From: a bacterium
GTDB taxonomy: Bacteria > Gemmatimonadota > Gemmatimonadetes > Gemmatimonadales > Gemmatimonadaceae
Length of the DNA stretch: 38,193 nucleotides
Direction: 5' to 3'
NCBI GenBank assembly: GCA_027484025.1
Contig: JAIXTI010000196.1
Span: 1 to 38,193, forward strand
Shown: piece by piece, positions 24,929 through 33,022 of the stretch
Position numbering within the stretch: the first letter of the stretch is position 1
How the letters are laid out: each line of letters opens with the position of its first letter
Notes under the pieces: model-generated
Database searches by the model: none
What the model saw: only the letters and a program-made list of their open reading frames with translations
What the model was told of the DNA's origin: nothing
Program-made: the position numbers and the translations under genes

Positions 24929-26755
24929 CTACTCCACTGTCACCGACTTCGCGAGGTTGCGCGGCTGGTCGACGTTGCAGGCGCGCTTCACCGCGATGTA
25001 GTACGCCAGCAGCTGCAGCGGTACGCTCGCCAGAATGGGCGTGAGCAGATCGACGGTCTCCGGAATGCGGAACTCGTAGTCGATCTTGCCGGCCAGGCTC
25101 GGCTCCTCACGCGTGGTGATGGCAATGACCTTACCCTTGCGTGCCTTCACCTCCTGAATGTTCGACGTGATCTTGTCGAACACCGAATCGTGCGGCGCGA
25201 TACACACCACCGGCATCATCTCGTCGATGAGGGCGATGGGGCCGTGCTTCATCTCGGCCGCTGGATAGCCCTCGGCGTGGATGTACGAAATTTCCTTGAG
25301 CTTGAGCGCGCCTTCGAGTGCGGCCGGAAAATTGTATCCGCGACCGAGATACAGGAAATTCGACGCGCGCTTGAATTCCTCGGCCAACGCTTCGATTTCC
25401 TCGGCGCGATCGAGAATGCTCTGGATCTGGCCCGGCAGGTTGGCGAGTGCCTGCGCGATTTCGCGGCCACGTGCCACACTGAGGTCGCGCAAACGCGCCA
25501 GCTTGAGCGTGAACAGCGCCAGTGCCACGACCTGGCTGGTAAAGGCCTTGGTCGACGCCACGCCGATTTCCGGACCGGCGTGCAGGTAAATGCCGCCGTC
25601 GTCTTCGCGGGCAATGGTCGAGCCGACCACATTGACCAGACCGAGCGTGCGCGCGCCCCGACGCTTGGCTTCGCGCATCGCGGCCAGCGTGTCGGCCGTT
25701 TCACCCGACTGCGAAATGACGATGCACAACGTGCGTGGCGTGACGATCGGATTGCGATACCGGAACTCCGACGCGTACTCCACTTCGACCGGAATGCGGC
25801 ACAACTCTTCGATCATCATCTCGCCGATGAGCGCGGAGTGCCAGCTGGTACCGCACGCCGTGATGATGATGTTGTCGACGTTGAGCAGGTCTTCCTTGGA
25901 GATATTCAAGCCGCCCAGCTTCGAGAACCCTTCCTCGAGGATAAGGCGCCCACGCATGGTGTTCTCCACCGTTGTGGGCTGCTCGAAGATTTCCTTGAGC
26001 ATGAAGTGCGGGTACCCACCGCGTTCGATCTGCGCGAGGTCCCATTCGATGCGCGTCACCGGCTTCTCGTGGATGATCGCGTCGAGGTCGAGCACCTTGT
26101 AGCCATCGCGCGTCACCACGGCGATGTCCCCATCGTCGAGGTACACGACGTGGCGCGTGTGCGCGAGGATGGCCGACGCATCGGAGGCGATGTAGTACTC
26201 GCCTTCACCAATGCCGATCAGCAGCGGGCTGCCTTTGCGGGCCGCGACGATCTTGTCTTTTTCGTCGCTGGAAATGACGGCCATGCCATACGTGCCGTCC
26301 ACCTGACTCAGTGCCTCAATCACCGCGGCTTCGAGGTTCCCCGCGTAGGCGGCCTCGATGAGGTGCGCGAGCACTTCGGTATCGGTGTCCGATTTGAACA
26401 CGAAGCCACGCGCTTCGAGACCGGCTTTGAGTGCCGTCGCGTTCTCAATGATGCCGTTGTGCACCACCGCGATCTTGCCGTTCTGGCTGACATGCGGGTG
26501 CGCATTCGCTTCGGTTGGCGGCCCGTGCGTCGCCCAACGCGTGTGGGCAATGCCCATGGTACCCATGGGCGGATTGGCGGCGATCGCGGACTCGAGCCGC
26601 GAGATCTTGCCCGCAGCGCGACGGGTTTCGACACCCTTGCCGTTCATGATGGCCACACCCGCCGAGTCGTAGCCGCGATACTCGAGGCGCTTGAGCCCCT
26701 CGATCAGCATCGGCGTGGCGACACGGTTACCAACGTACCCTACGATTCCACACAT
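24929..26755 (-). CDS. glmS: Glutamine-fructose-6-phosphate aminotransferase (isomerizing)
   Basis: Makes glucosamine-6-phosphate from fructose-6-phosphate and glutamine; first committed step to UDP-GlcNAc for peptidoglycan and lipopolysaccharide. The 608-residue product starts MCGIVGY with the nucleophile Cys2. It has a glutaminase domain (to about 220), then two SIS sugar domains (SQSGETADT in the first), and ends LAKSVTVE with the conserved C-terminal Lys. It lies 31 bases downstream of glmM on the same strand, so GlmM and GlmS are likely made from one transcript. No glmS-ribozyme-like sequence is possible in so short a gap. Confidence 0.97.
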   Translation of the reverse strand: MCGIVGYVGNRVATPMLIEGLKRLEYRGYDSAGVAIMNGKGVETRRAAGKISRLESAIAANPPMGTMGIAHTRWATHGPPTEANAHPHVSQNGKIAVVHNGIIENATALKAGLEARGFVFKSDTDTEVLAHLIEAAYAGNLEAAVIEALSQVDGTYGMAVISSDEKDKIVAARKGSPLLIGIGEGEYYIASDASAILAHTRHVVYLDDGDIAVVTRDGYKVLDLDAIIHEKPVTRIEWDLAQIERGGYPHFMLKEIFEQPTTVENTMRGRLILEEGFSKLGGLNISKEDLLNVDNIIITACGTSWHSALIGEMMIEELCRIPVEVEYASEFRYRNPIVTPRTLCIVISQSGETADTLAAMREAKRRGARTLGLVNVVGSTIAREDDGGIYLHAGPEIGVASTKAFTSQVVALALFTLKLARLRDLSVARGREIAQALANLPGQIQSILDRAEEIEALAEEFKRASNFLYLGRGYNFPAALEGALKLKEISYIHAEGYPAAEMKHGPIALIDEMMPVVCIAPHDSVFDKITSNIQEVKARKGKVIAITTREEPSLAGKIDYEFRIPETVDLLTPILASVPLQLLAYYIAVKRACNVDQPRNLAKSVTVE

Positions 26756-26786
26756 GAGAGTTCAGGTCAGGGTAAAACGCGCAGAC

Positions 26787-28151
26787 TCAGACGAGGGCCG
26801 CGAGCGGCTCGCGAGCCTGGGCAATCAGCAGGCGTGCGTCTGCGTCAGACGGCGCCTCGGCAATCACGCGGACGATGGGTTCGGTACCAGACGGGCGCAG
26901 ATGCACCCACCGGTCGGACCAATCGAGGCGCAAACCGTCCTGCGTATCGGCAACGGCATCTGGAAATGCCGCGCGTAACGCCTCATACACCGCATCGAGC
27001 GGTGCATCGGGGCGATCGAGCTTGTCCTTGACGATGACGTACCGCGGCTTGGACGACACCAACTCTGACAACGGACGTCCCTCCTCGACCATCAGCTGCA
27101 GCATCAGGGCGGCACCCACGGGCGCATCGCGACCCAAGTGCATTTCGGGAAGAATCACGCCGCCGTTGCCTTCGCCGCCGATGGTCGCACCGGCATCGCG
27201 CATGGCAATGGCCACGTTGACTTCGCCGACCTTGGCGAACTGAAACGGCACACCGAATTCGGCCGCAACATCGGAGACCACTTTGCTGGTGGACAGGTTG
27301 GTGACCACCGGCCCAGGACGATGCTTGAGCACGGTGCGTGCCGCGAACGCCAGCGTGTAGTCCTCTCCCGGCGCTACGCCATCGTCGAGGACGAGCGCCA
27401 AACGGTCGACGTCAGGATCGGTGGCAAAGCCAATGTGTGCCTGCGTGGCTTTCACGAGTGCCGCGAGTTCGCCAAGATTTTCGGCAACGGGCTCGGGCGG
27501 GCGGTGAAACTTGCCATCGGCTTCCATGTTGATGGCATACACCTCACAGCCCAGCTCGGTGAGCAGTTGCGGCATGATCACGCTGCCGGCGCCATGACAG
27601 CAATCGAGCGCCACACGGAAGCGGGCAGCGCGAATGGCGTCGACGTCGAGCCAGGGGAGCGCCAACAGCTGCTCCAGGTGTCGCGCTACCGCGTCGTCAT
27701 CCCGTTCGATGTGTCCGAGTTCGTCCCACGTCGCGCGCGGAATGCCGGTCTCCAACAATGCGCGCATCTCGGCGCCTTCGGCGGCCGACAGGAACAAACC
27801 AGATGCGCCGATGAACTTGAGCGCGTTCCACTCGATGGGGTTGTGACTGGCCGTGATGCCCAGTCCACCGGCGGCGTGGTGATGTTCCACCGCCAGCTGA
27901 ATGGTGGGCGTCGGCGCCATGCCGATGTCGATGACGGTGCAGCCGACCGATTCGAGGGCGCCGTGCACGATGCGGGTGAACATGGGCCCGGAGACGCGAC
28001 TGTCACGGCCCACGACGACGCGTCGGTTGCCGTTCCGGGACGCCCACGCGCCAAAGGCGGCCGCGTAGGTCGCAATGACCTCTGGGGTCAGCGCTTCACC
28101 CACGCGTCCGCGTACGCCGGACACGCTCACCATCAACCCGTCAAAACCCAT
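26787..28151 (-). CDS. glmM: Phosphoglucosamine mutase
   Basis: Interconverts glucosamine-6-phosphate and glucosamine-1-phosphate. The 454-residue alpha-phosphohexomutase has the phosphoserine loop TASHNP (Ser102), metal loop DPDVDR (Asp245, 247, 249), sugar loop GEGNGG, and phosphate loop RPSGTEP. The GEGNGG sugar loop is like archaeal and Bacteroidota/Chlorobi GlmM rather than the GEQSGH of Proteobacteria and Firmicutes. Phosphomannomutase activity is an alternative, but the next gene being glmS favours GlmM. AGGAG (minus strand, 28156-28160) precedes the ATG by five bases. Confidence 0.9.
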   Translation of the reverse strand: MGFDGLMVSVSGVRGRVGEALTPEVIATYAAAFGAWASRNGNRRVVVGRDSRVSGPMFTRIVHGALESVGCTVIDIGMAPTPTIQLAVEHHHAAGGLGITASHNPIEWNALKFIGASGLFLSAAEGAEMRALLETGIPRATWDELGHIERDDDAVARHLEQLLALPWLDVDAIRAARFRVALDCCHGAGSVIMPQLLTELGCEVYAINMEADGKFHRPPEPVAENLGELAALVKATQAHIGFATDPDVDRLALVLDDGVAPGEDYTLAFAARTVLKHRPGPVVTNLSTSKVVSDVAAEFGVPFQFAKVGEVNVAIAMRDAGATIGGEGNGGVILPEMHLGRDAPVGAALMLQLMVEEGRPLSELVSSKPRYVIVKDKLDRPDAPLDAVYEALRAAFPDAVADTQDGLRLDWSDRWVHLRPSGTEPIVRVIAEAPSDADARLLIAQAREPLAALV

Positions 28152-28371
28152 GTGACTCCTCGAGAGATCCAGGCGGGGACGTTCCCTGCCGCGACGACTG
28201 TCCTACGCTGCCGGTAAGCTAGACGTGTTACACCACGGGAACCAACGCCCGATGTGGCAGGGCTCACCCGCGTGCCCATTGTGCAAGCACCCGCGGGCTC
28301 ATCGATAGGACGAGTCGCGGGCCGTGGCGTTACGGCCGTGGCCCGCGGGCGCACGAACGCCGCGGGCCCAT

Positions 28372-28377
28372 TATGCT
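28372..28377 (+). promoter_or_regulatory. -10-like hexamer TATGCT before the ANL-like gene (leaderless type)
   Basis: TATGCT matches four of six positions of TATAAT and ends six bases (CAAGCC) before the ATG at 28384. No Shine-Dalgarno sequence is present. The 232-base divergent gap also holds GC-rich inverted repeats around 28315-28370. Confidence 0.35.
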
Positions 28378-28383
28378 CAAGCC

Positions 28384-29238
28384 ATGGATCCGTTGGCCCT
28401 AACCCCCTTCGCGATTGCCGCCGGCGGCGGCCGTATTGGTCCCTTGGCGGCCTCTCAGCTGGTATCAGCGGGAACGACCCTCCTCCAGCGGTCCGCGCCG
28501 CTGGTGCGGACCTTGGCGGGGCGTTCGTCGGGCATGCTGCTCCCCAATGGGCCGGCGTGGCTGCTGGCCCTCGCCGCCAGCGACGGGCGCGAGGCCGTCA
28601 TACTCGACCCCGCCAGTTCTGGCGATGAGCTCGCCGCGCACTGCCATACCCATGGCATCGGGGCGGTGTTCACCACGAAGACGCTCTCTTCGCGCCTCCC
28701 GACAGCCATCACGCGAATCCTCCTCGACGACGCCCCCGCCACCGCATATGTGGTACTGCCTGACCGTGAGCAGACCGTCGACCTGGGCAGCCACTACGGA
28801 CTCGACCTCATTGGCGATACGGGCGTGGAGGGCACCAACGAGCCGTGCCTGCACTTCCCCGCGTCGTCCACATCGCTGTCGCATCGCGACGTGCTGGCGG
28901 CCGCACGAACGGCGATGGCCACGTTCGCCTACACGCCGGTGGATCGTACCCTGACGATGTCGCCGCTCGTCACGCCGTCCGCGGTCATTCACGGATTAGT
29001 CTCGCCGCTGCTCGCCGGCGGTCTGCTGCATCTTCGCGAGCAACTCACCACCTATCAGTGCAGAACACTGATAGAGAAGGACGACGTCACCATGCTCGTC
29101 GGGACGGATTCAACGCTCGGTGATCTCGCGCTCGCCATCCGCGGAGCACCGCTCGTACACTCCGCACTCAAGCGCGTGGTGTGTGTCTCCGGCGACACCA
29201 GAAGTATGTTGGCGACGGAGCATGACCTGCCGCGCTGA
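28384..29238 (+). CDS. Truncated, motif-poor relative of adenylate-forming (ANL) enzymes
   Basis: 284 residues resembling the N-terminal half of acyl-CoA synthetases or other AMP-forming ligases: a MLLPNGPAWLLALAA segment (about 50-64), a domain with AVILDPASSGDELAAH, and TMSPLVTPSAVIHGLVSPLLAGG near 200-220. The ATP-binding P-loop position reads FPASSTSLSHRD instead of a Gly/Thr-rich S-T-G-T-T-G-x-P-K motif. The A8 hinge and the C-terminal domain are missing. It is therefore probably not an active ligase; it could be a decayed gene or a repurposed carrier- or acyl-binding protein. Codon use is normal and no frameshift remnant follows, since the next gene converges within 12 bases. Confidence 0.6.
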   Translation: MDPLALTPFAIAAGGGRIGPLAASQLVSAGTTLLQRSAPLVRTLAGRSSGMLLPNGPAWLLALAASDGREAVILDPASSGDELAAHCHTHGIGAVFTTKTLSSRLPTAITRILLDDAPATAYVVLPDREQTVDLGSHYGLDLIGDTGVEGTNEPCLHFPASSTSLSHRDVLAAARTAMATFAYTPVDRTLTMSPLVTPSAVIHGLVSPLLAGGLLHLREQLTTYQCRTLIEKDDVTMLVGTDSTLGDLALAIRGAPLVHSALKRVVCVSGDTRSMLATEHDLPR

Positions 29239-29249
29239 GGCGCGCAGCG

Positions 29250-30332
29250 TCAGGCCACGATCTGCAGCGTCACCTTCCGCTGTACGCGCCAGTCCGGTCG
29301 TGGGATCGCGCTGCTCGCCAATGCCTGCTCGAAGGCGTGCACGCACTGCGGGTCGAACTGGGTGCCTGCACACCGTTTCAGTTCGGCCACGGCGTCTTCC
29401 ACCGCCATGCCGTCGCGATAGGGCCGACCACTGGTCATCGCGTCGAACGAGTCGGCCACGGCAGTAATGCGCGCCGCCAGCGGAATGTCCGCCCCGGACA
29501 GTCCGTCGGGGGTGCCCTGTCCATCGAATCGCTCGTGGTGCGAGCGCACGACCGCCAGCGCGACCGGCATGTCGCGCATGAGCGGCGCCAGCAGTCGCCA
29601 TCCGATGACTGGATGCTCCATGACGTGCGCGTACTCCGCTTCCGTAAGCGGACCGTTCTTGTTGAGCACCGACTCACGCACCCCGATCTTGCCGATGTCG
29701 TGCAATCGGCTCCCGAACTCCAACTGGTCGAGCAGCTCCGGATCGAGCCGCAGCTCACGGGCGATCGCCATGGCGTAGCGCGAGACCCGCGTGGAATGCC
29801 CCCACGTGTAGCTGTCCTTGACTTCGAGTGCGTCGGCCAGTGATTGCAGCGCCGCCACGAACAGCTCTTCGTACTTGTGTGATTGCTGCGCCACGCGTTC
29901 TTCGAGCGTGGTGCGATAGGCTTCGTTGTCGAGCAACAGTCGTCGCTTCTCGAGCGCCTGCAGCACGCGCGCGCGCACTTCTTCGGTCGTGAACGGCTTC
30001 GTCAGATAATCGAGGGCACCGCCTTCGAGACAGCGAACTGCCAGATTCACATCGGACACGGCCGTGACCATCAGCACCGCCGTGCGGGGCCACCGCTGCC
30101 GGATGATCGCCAGCAGTTCAGCGCCGTTCAGCTCGGGCATGTGAAAATCCGACAGCACGAGCGGAAACGACTCACGCTCGAGAATGGCGACCGCTTCTGC
30201 ACCGGAGCTTGCTTCGGCACACGCAAAGCCTTCGGCCGCCATCAGGCGCCGCAGGACGGTCCGCATGGCGGGTTCGTCGTCCACGATGAGGCAGCGGCGG
30301 GGATCGCCGCCGAGCGCGTGCAGCAACCGCAT
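29250..30332 (-). CDS. Response regulator with HD-GYP-type phosphodiesterase domain
   Basis: Predicted two-component output that hydrolyses cyclic-di-GMP. The 360-residue product has a receiver domain (acidic DDE at 18-20, phosphoacceptor Asp62 in SDFHMP, Lys112 in TKPF), a connector helix, and an HD-GYP domain with HDIGKIG (His211-Asp212) and HHERFDGQGTPDG (265-277). The signature Tyr of GYP is Thr here. Metal ligands otherwise look intact. The frame is open 62 codons upstream into low-complexity sequence; MRLLHALGG at 30332 is the best start, although it has no Shine-Dalgarno sequence. No histidine kinase is adjacent. It is divergent from the cystathionine enzyme gene. Confidence 0.88.
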   Translation of the reverse strand: MRLLHALGGDPRRCLIVDDEPAMRTVLRRLMAAEGFACAEASSGAEAVAILERESFPLVLSDFHMPELNGAELLAIIRQRWPRTAVLMVTAVSDVNLAVRCLEGGALDYLTKPFTTEEVRARVLQALEKRRLLLDNEAYRTTLEERVAQQSHKYEELFVAALQSLADALEVKDSYTWGHSTRVSRYAMAIARELRLDPELLDQLEFGSRLHDIGKIGVRESVLNKNGPLTEAEYAHVMEHPVIGWRLLAPLMRDMPVALAVVRSHHERFDGQGTPDGLSGADIPLAARITAVADSFDAMTSGRPYRDGMAVEDAVAELKRCAGTQFDPQCVHAFEQALASSAIPRPDWRVQRKVTLQIVA

Positions 30333-30507
30333 GTCAGGCGGCCGGCTTGGGATCGCGTGGCAACACCGGCCACTGCACCACCGGCGGATCGAAGGGCGCG
30401 GCCGCGCGCGGCGCGCGGCGTGCCGGTCCGGCCAGCAGCGCGACTCGCCCGCGTGCAGGCGCGACGCTAGCTTCCCGCTGCATCTCCCCACGGACGATCC
30501 GGAGCCC

Positions 30508-31677
30508 ATGACTCGCATTTACGACGAAGACCTCACCGGCGGCTTTGCCACCCGTGCCATTCACGCCGGCCAACGCCCCGACCCCGTGTCGGGCGCCATC
30601 ATGACGCCGCTCTACCTCACGTCCACCTACGTGCAGGAAAGCATCGGCGTCAACAAGGGGTACGAATACGCTCGGGGCAAGAACCCCACGCGGCAGGCGC
30701 TCGAGCGCAACGTCGCCGTCCTCGAGGGCGGCACGCACGGCTTCGCGTTCGGCAGCGGCATGGGATGCCTCGACTCGATCATGAAGCTGTTCCGCGCCGG
30801 CGACCACATCGTGTGCGCCGAAAATGTGTACGGCGGCACCTTCCGGCTGTTCGATCGAATTCTGAAGCATATGGGGCTGTCCTTCACGTATGTGGATACC
30901 AGCGACCCGCAGCGAGTCGACGAAGCGATGACGCCGACCACGCGCGCCCTGCTGGTGGAGACGCCGACCAACCCACTCATGCGGCTCACCGACTTGCGAG
31001 CCATGAGCGAAATCGCCAAGCGCCATCAGGCGCTGCTGATCGTCGACAACACCTTCGCCACGCCGATCTACCAGCGCCCGCTCGAACTGGGAGCGGACAT
31101 CGTCTGGCACTCGACCACGAAGTACATCAACGGTCACTCTGATATGATCGGCGGGCTCGCGGTCGTTCTTGAGGATGATCTCGCCGACCGACTGCAGTTC
31201 ATTTTGAATGCCGCCGGCGCCGTCCCCGGGCCGTTCGACGCCTGGCTCGCCCTTCGCGGGACCAAGACGCTGCCGCTGCGCATGAAGCAGCACGACCTCA
31301 ACGGCCGACAGGTCGCCGACTTCCTCGCCGGCCGGCTTGGCCACGAGCGCGTCATTTATCCGGGGCTCCCCAGCCATCCGCACCACGAACTGGCCAAACG
31401 GCAGATGTCGGCCTTTGGCGGCATGATGACCCTCGAACTCGGCTCGAAGGACAACGCACGCCAGTTCCTCGAGCGGGTAAAGGTCTTCAGCCTTGCCGAG
31501 TCGCTGGGCGGGGTGGAAAGCCTCACGAACCACCCATACACCATGACGCACGGCTCCGTCCCCGCCGAGGTCAAAGACGCGATGGGCCTCACCGAGGGGA
31601 TGGTCCGACTGAGCTGCGGCATCGAAGACGCCGAGGACCTGGTAGCAGACCTGGAGCAGGCGTTGGTGGGGATTTGA
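30508..31677 (+). CDS. Cystathionine gamma-synthase/lyase-type PLP enzyme
   Basis: Trans-sulfuration enzyme interconverting cystathionine with homoserine esters and cysteine, or cleaving it. The 389-residue product has PLP Lys205 in STTKYINGHSD, the GHSD ending typical of MetB and cystathionine gamma-lyases, YEYARGKNPTR (52-62), and the family's C-terminal SLGGVESL. Synthase and lyase activities cannot be separated by eye. GGAG at 30501-30504 lies close to the ATG. A possible -10 TAGCTT is at 30468-30473. MetZ, a second member of the family, is encoded at 15.8 kb. Confidence 0.9.
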   Translation: MTRIYDEDLTGGFATRAIHAGQRPDPVSGAIMTPLYLTSTYVQESIGVNKGYEYARGKNPTRQALERNVAVLEGGTHGFAFGSGMGCLDSIMKLFRAGDHIVCAENVYGGTFRLFDRILKHMGLSFTYVDTSDPQRVDEAMTPTTRALLVETPTNPLMRLTDLRAMSEIAKRHQALLIVDNTFATPIYQRPLELGADIVWHSTTKYINGHSDMIGGLAVVLEDDLADRLQFILNAAGAVPGPFDAWLALRGTKTLPLRMKQHDLNGRQVADFLAGRLGHERVIYPGLPSHPHHELAKRQMSAFGGMMTLELGSKDNARQFLERVKVFSLAESLGGVESLTNHPYTMTHGSVPAEVKDAMGLTEGMVRLSCGIEDAEDLVADLEQALVGI

Positions 31678-31693
31678 CACGCGGTTGACCGCT

Positions 31694-31752
31694 AACCCAG
31701 AGCCGGATCCCAAAACCCGAAACTGATCAGTTTCGGGTTTTGTGCTTGGGTT
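31694..31752. repeat. Palindromic intergenic element, copy 2 (AACTGATCAGTT core)
   Basis: The central palindrome at 31712-31741 is flanked by outer arms AACCCA (31694-31699) and TGGGTT (31747-31752), followed by CAG. The core, the CCAAAAC segment and the arms match copy 1 at 19290-19380, although the middle sequences differ. Confidence 0.6.
31712..31741 (+). terminator. Terminator after the cystathionine enzyme gene
   Basis: A 30-base perfect palindrome, arms AAAACCCGAAAC and GTTTCGGGTTTT around TGATCA, beginning 35 bases after the stop. The T-rich right arm suits rho-independent termination. It lies upstream of the next plus-strand gene, so it separates two transcription units. Confidence 0.8.
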
Positions 31753-31804
31753 CAGAGTTCTCGGTTTCTGCAACCTTTCCGGCTTGGCTGCCGTACGGAG
31801 TCCC

Positions 31805-32860
31805 ATGGCCATCCAACTCACGCAAATCAGCTCCGTTTCGTGGGAGCACCCGGCCGACCGGGCTGCCCTCCGGGCGCTTCGCGCGCTCCCCGGCTTCGAC
31901 GAGGTCGTCCGCAAGATCGCCGGCGCCTTTGGCGAGCGGGGAGTGCGGAACCTGTTCCTCGGCGACGCCGTGCTGGTGGGGCCCACGCAGCGCCCCGCGC
32001 TGCATGCGCGCTACCAGGAAGTGCTGCACGCGCTCGATTGGCCAGCCGCCGGCCAGCCAGCGCCGCAGCTGTACGTGGCGCAAACGCCTATCGCCAACGC
32101 GGGCGCGGTCGGCTTCGACCAACCGTTCATCGTGATCAGCTCGGGCACGCTCGAACTGCTCTCCCCCGACGAACAGCGCTTCGTGCTCGCGCAGCAGCTT
32201 GGCCACATCATGACCGGGCGTACGACGTACCGCACCATTGCGCTCATCGTGCTCTTCTTCGGCATGAGCGCGCTGCCGCTGTTGGCGAGCATTGCCTTGC
32301 TCCCCTTTCAGCTCGCCTTGCTCGAGTGGTACCGCAAGTCCGAGCTCAGCGCTGATCGCGCCGGCATGCTCGGCACCCAGGACCCGCGCGCGAGCCTCAT
32401 GACGTTTCTCAAGCTTGCGGGTGGCAAGGCCGACGGCGATGCGATCGACCTCGACGCCTATCTCGCGCAAGCCGAAGATTACGAGATGGGTGGCAGCGCG
32501 TGGGACAGCGTGCTCAAGGCACTCAACACTGCGCTGCGCGAACATCCCTTCCACACGGTGCGCGCCGGCGAACTCAATCGCTGGCAGCAGTCCGGTGCCT
32601 ACGGCGCCATCCTTGGCGGCGACTATATCCGTCGCGGCAGTGAGGCCGAGCGGCCGTTCCGCGACGACCTGCACGACGCGTCGGAGTATTACAAGGAGCG
32701 CGCAAAGGAAGCGGCCGATGCCGTCGGTGGCGTGATCAATCGCGCGGCCGACGCGTTCCGCGATGCATTCAAGGCGGCGGCCAGCATGGGCGATACCGGA
32801 CCGGCGGCGCCGCCGCCTTCTCCTGAGCCGCCGGCACCGGAAAACCCGGCAGGTCCGTAG
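31805..32860 (+). CDS. M48-like membrane peptidase homologue with degenerate active site
   Basis: 351 residues resembling M48 (HtpX/Oma1-type) zinc peptidases. The zinc motif position reads QQLGH (130-134) in FVLAQQLGHIMTG. The first His ligand and the catalytic Glu of HELGH are both Gln, while His134 and the third-ligand region KSELSADRAG (Glu180) are kept. Two hydrophobic segments span about 144-175. The C-terminal third is charged and helical, then Pro-rich (APPPSPEPPAPENPAG). Proteolysis is therefore unlikely; a scaffold or regulatory pseudopeptidase is more plausible. The start at 31805 follows GGAG at short spacing. The gene stands alone between two terminators. Confidence 0.8.
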   Translation: MAIQLTQISSVSWEHPADRAALRALRALPGFDEVVRKIAGAFGERGVRNLFLGDAVLVGPTQRPALHARYQEVLHALDWPAAGQPAPQLYVAQTPIANAGAVGFDQPFIVISSGTLELLSPDEQRFVLAQQLGHIMTGRTTYRTIALIVLFFGMSALPLLASIALLPFQLALLEWYRKSELSADRAGMLGTQDPRASLMTFLKLAGGKADGDAIDLDAYLAQAEDYEMGGSAWDSVLKALNTALREHPFHTVRAGELNRWQQSGAYGAILGGDYIRRGSEAERPFRDDLHDASEYYKERAKEAADAVGGVINRAADAFRDAFKAAASMGDTGPAAPPPSPEPPAPENPAGP

Positions 32861-32900
32861 GGCCTGATCGAAGGAGCCGTCGAGCGGCGGAGGTGAGGAG

Positions 32901-32941
32901 GGCACGGTGCGCTTGCAAGGCACCGTGCCTTCTTTGTTTTT
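32901..32941 (+). terminator. Rho-independent terminator after the M48-like gene
   Basis: GGCACGGTGC (32901-32910) and GCACCGTGCC (32920-32929) form a 10-base-pair stem with a nine-base loop, followed by TTCTTTGTTTTT. Confidence 0.88.
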
Positions 32942-33009
32942 GGAGCGGTCGAGTTGCCTTCGCTGCCCATCGGCTGCTCGGCTCCTCCGGTCAGGCACGA
33001 GCACTCCGC

Positions 33010-33015
33010 TAGATT
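33010..33015 (+). promoter_or_regulatory. -10-like hexamer TAGATT before purD (leaderless type)
   Basis: TAGATT ends seven bases before the purD ATG, the same hexamer and spacing as at tig. The intervening TCCCCGC is the opposite of a Shine-Dalgarno sequence. Confidence 0.42.
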
Positions 33016-33022
33016 TCCCCGC

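Noticed and set aside
25190-27031. A 613-residue plus-strand open frame opposite glmS
   Set aside because: GlmS on the minus strand is unambiguous; this frame mirrors its codons and has no recognisable domain.
28306-28370. GC-rich inverted repeats (GCGGGCC ... GGCCCGC and GGCCGT ... ACGGCC) upstream of the ANL-like gene
   Set aside because: The pairings overlap and compete, and the sequence is nearly all G and C, so such repeats are expected by chance.
30333-30507. Search for a shared operator between the HD-GYP regulator and the cystathionine enzyme gene
   Set aside because: Only GC-rich low-complexity sequence and one weak -10-like TAGCTT were seen; no dyad specific enough to call.
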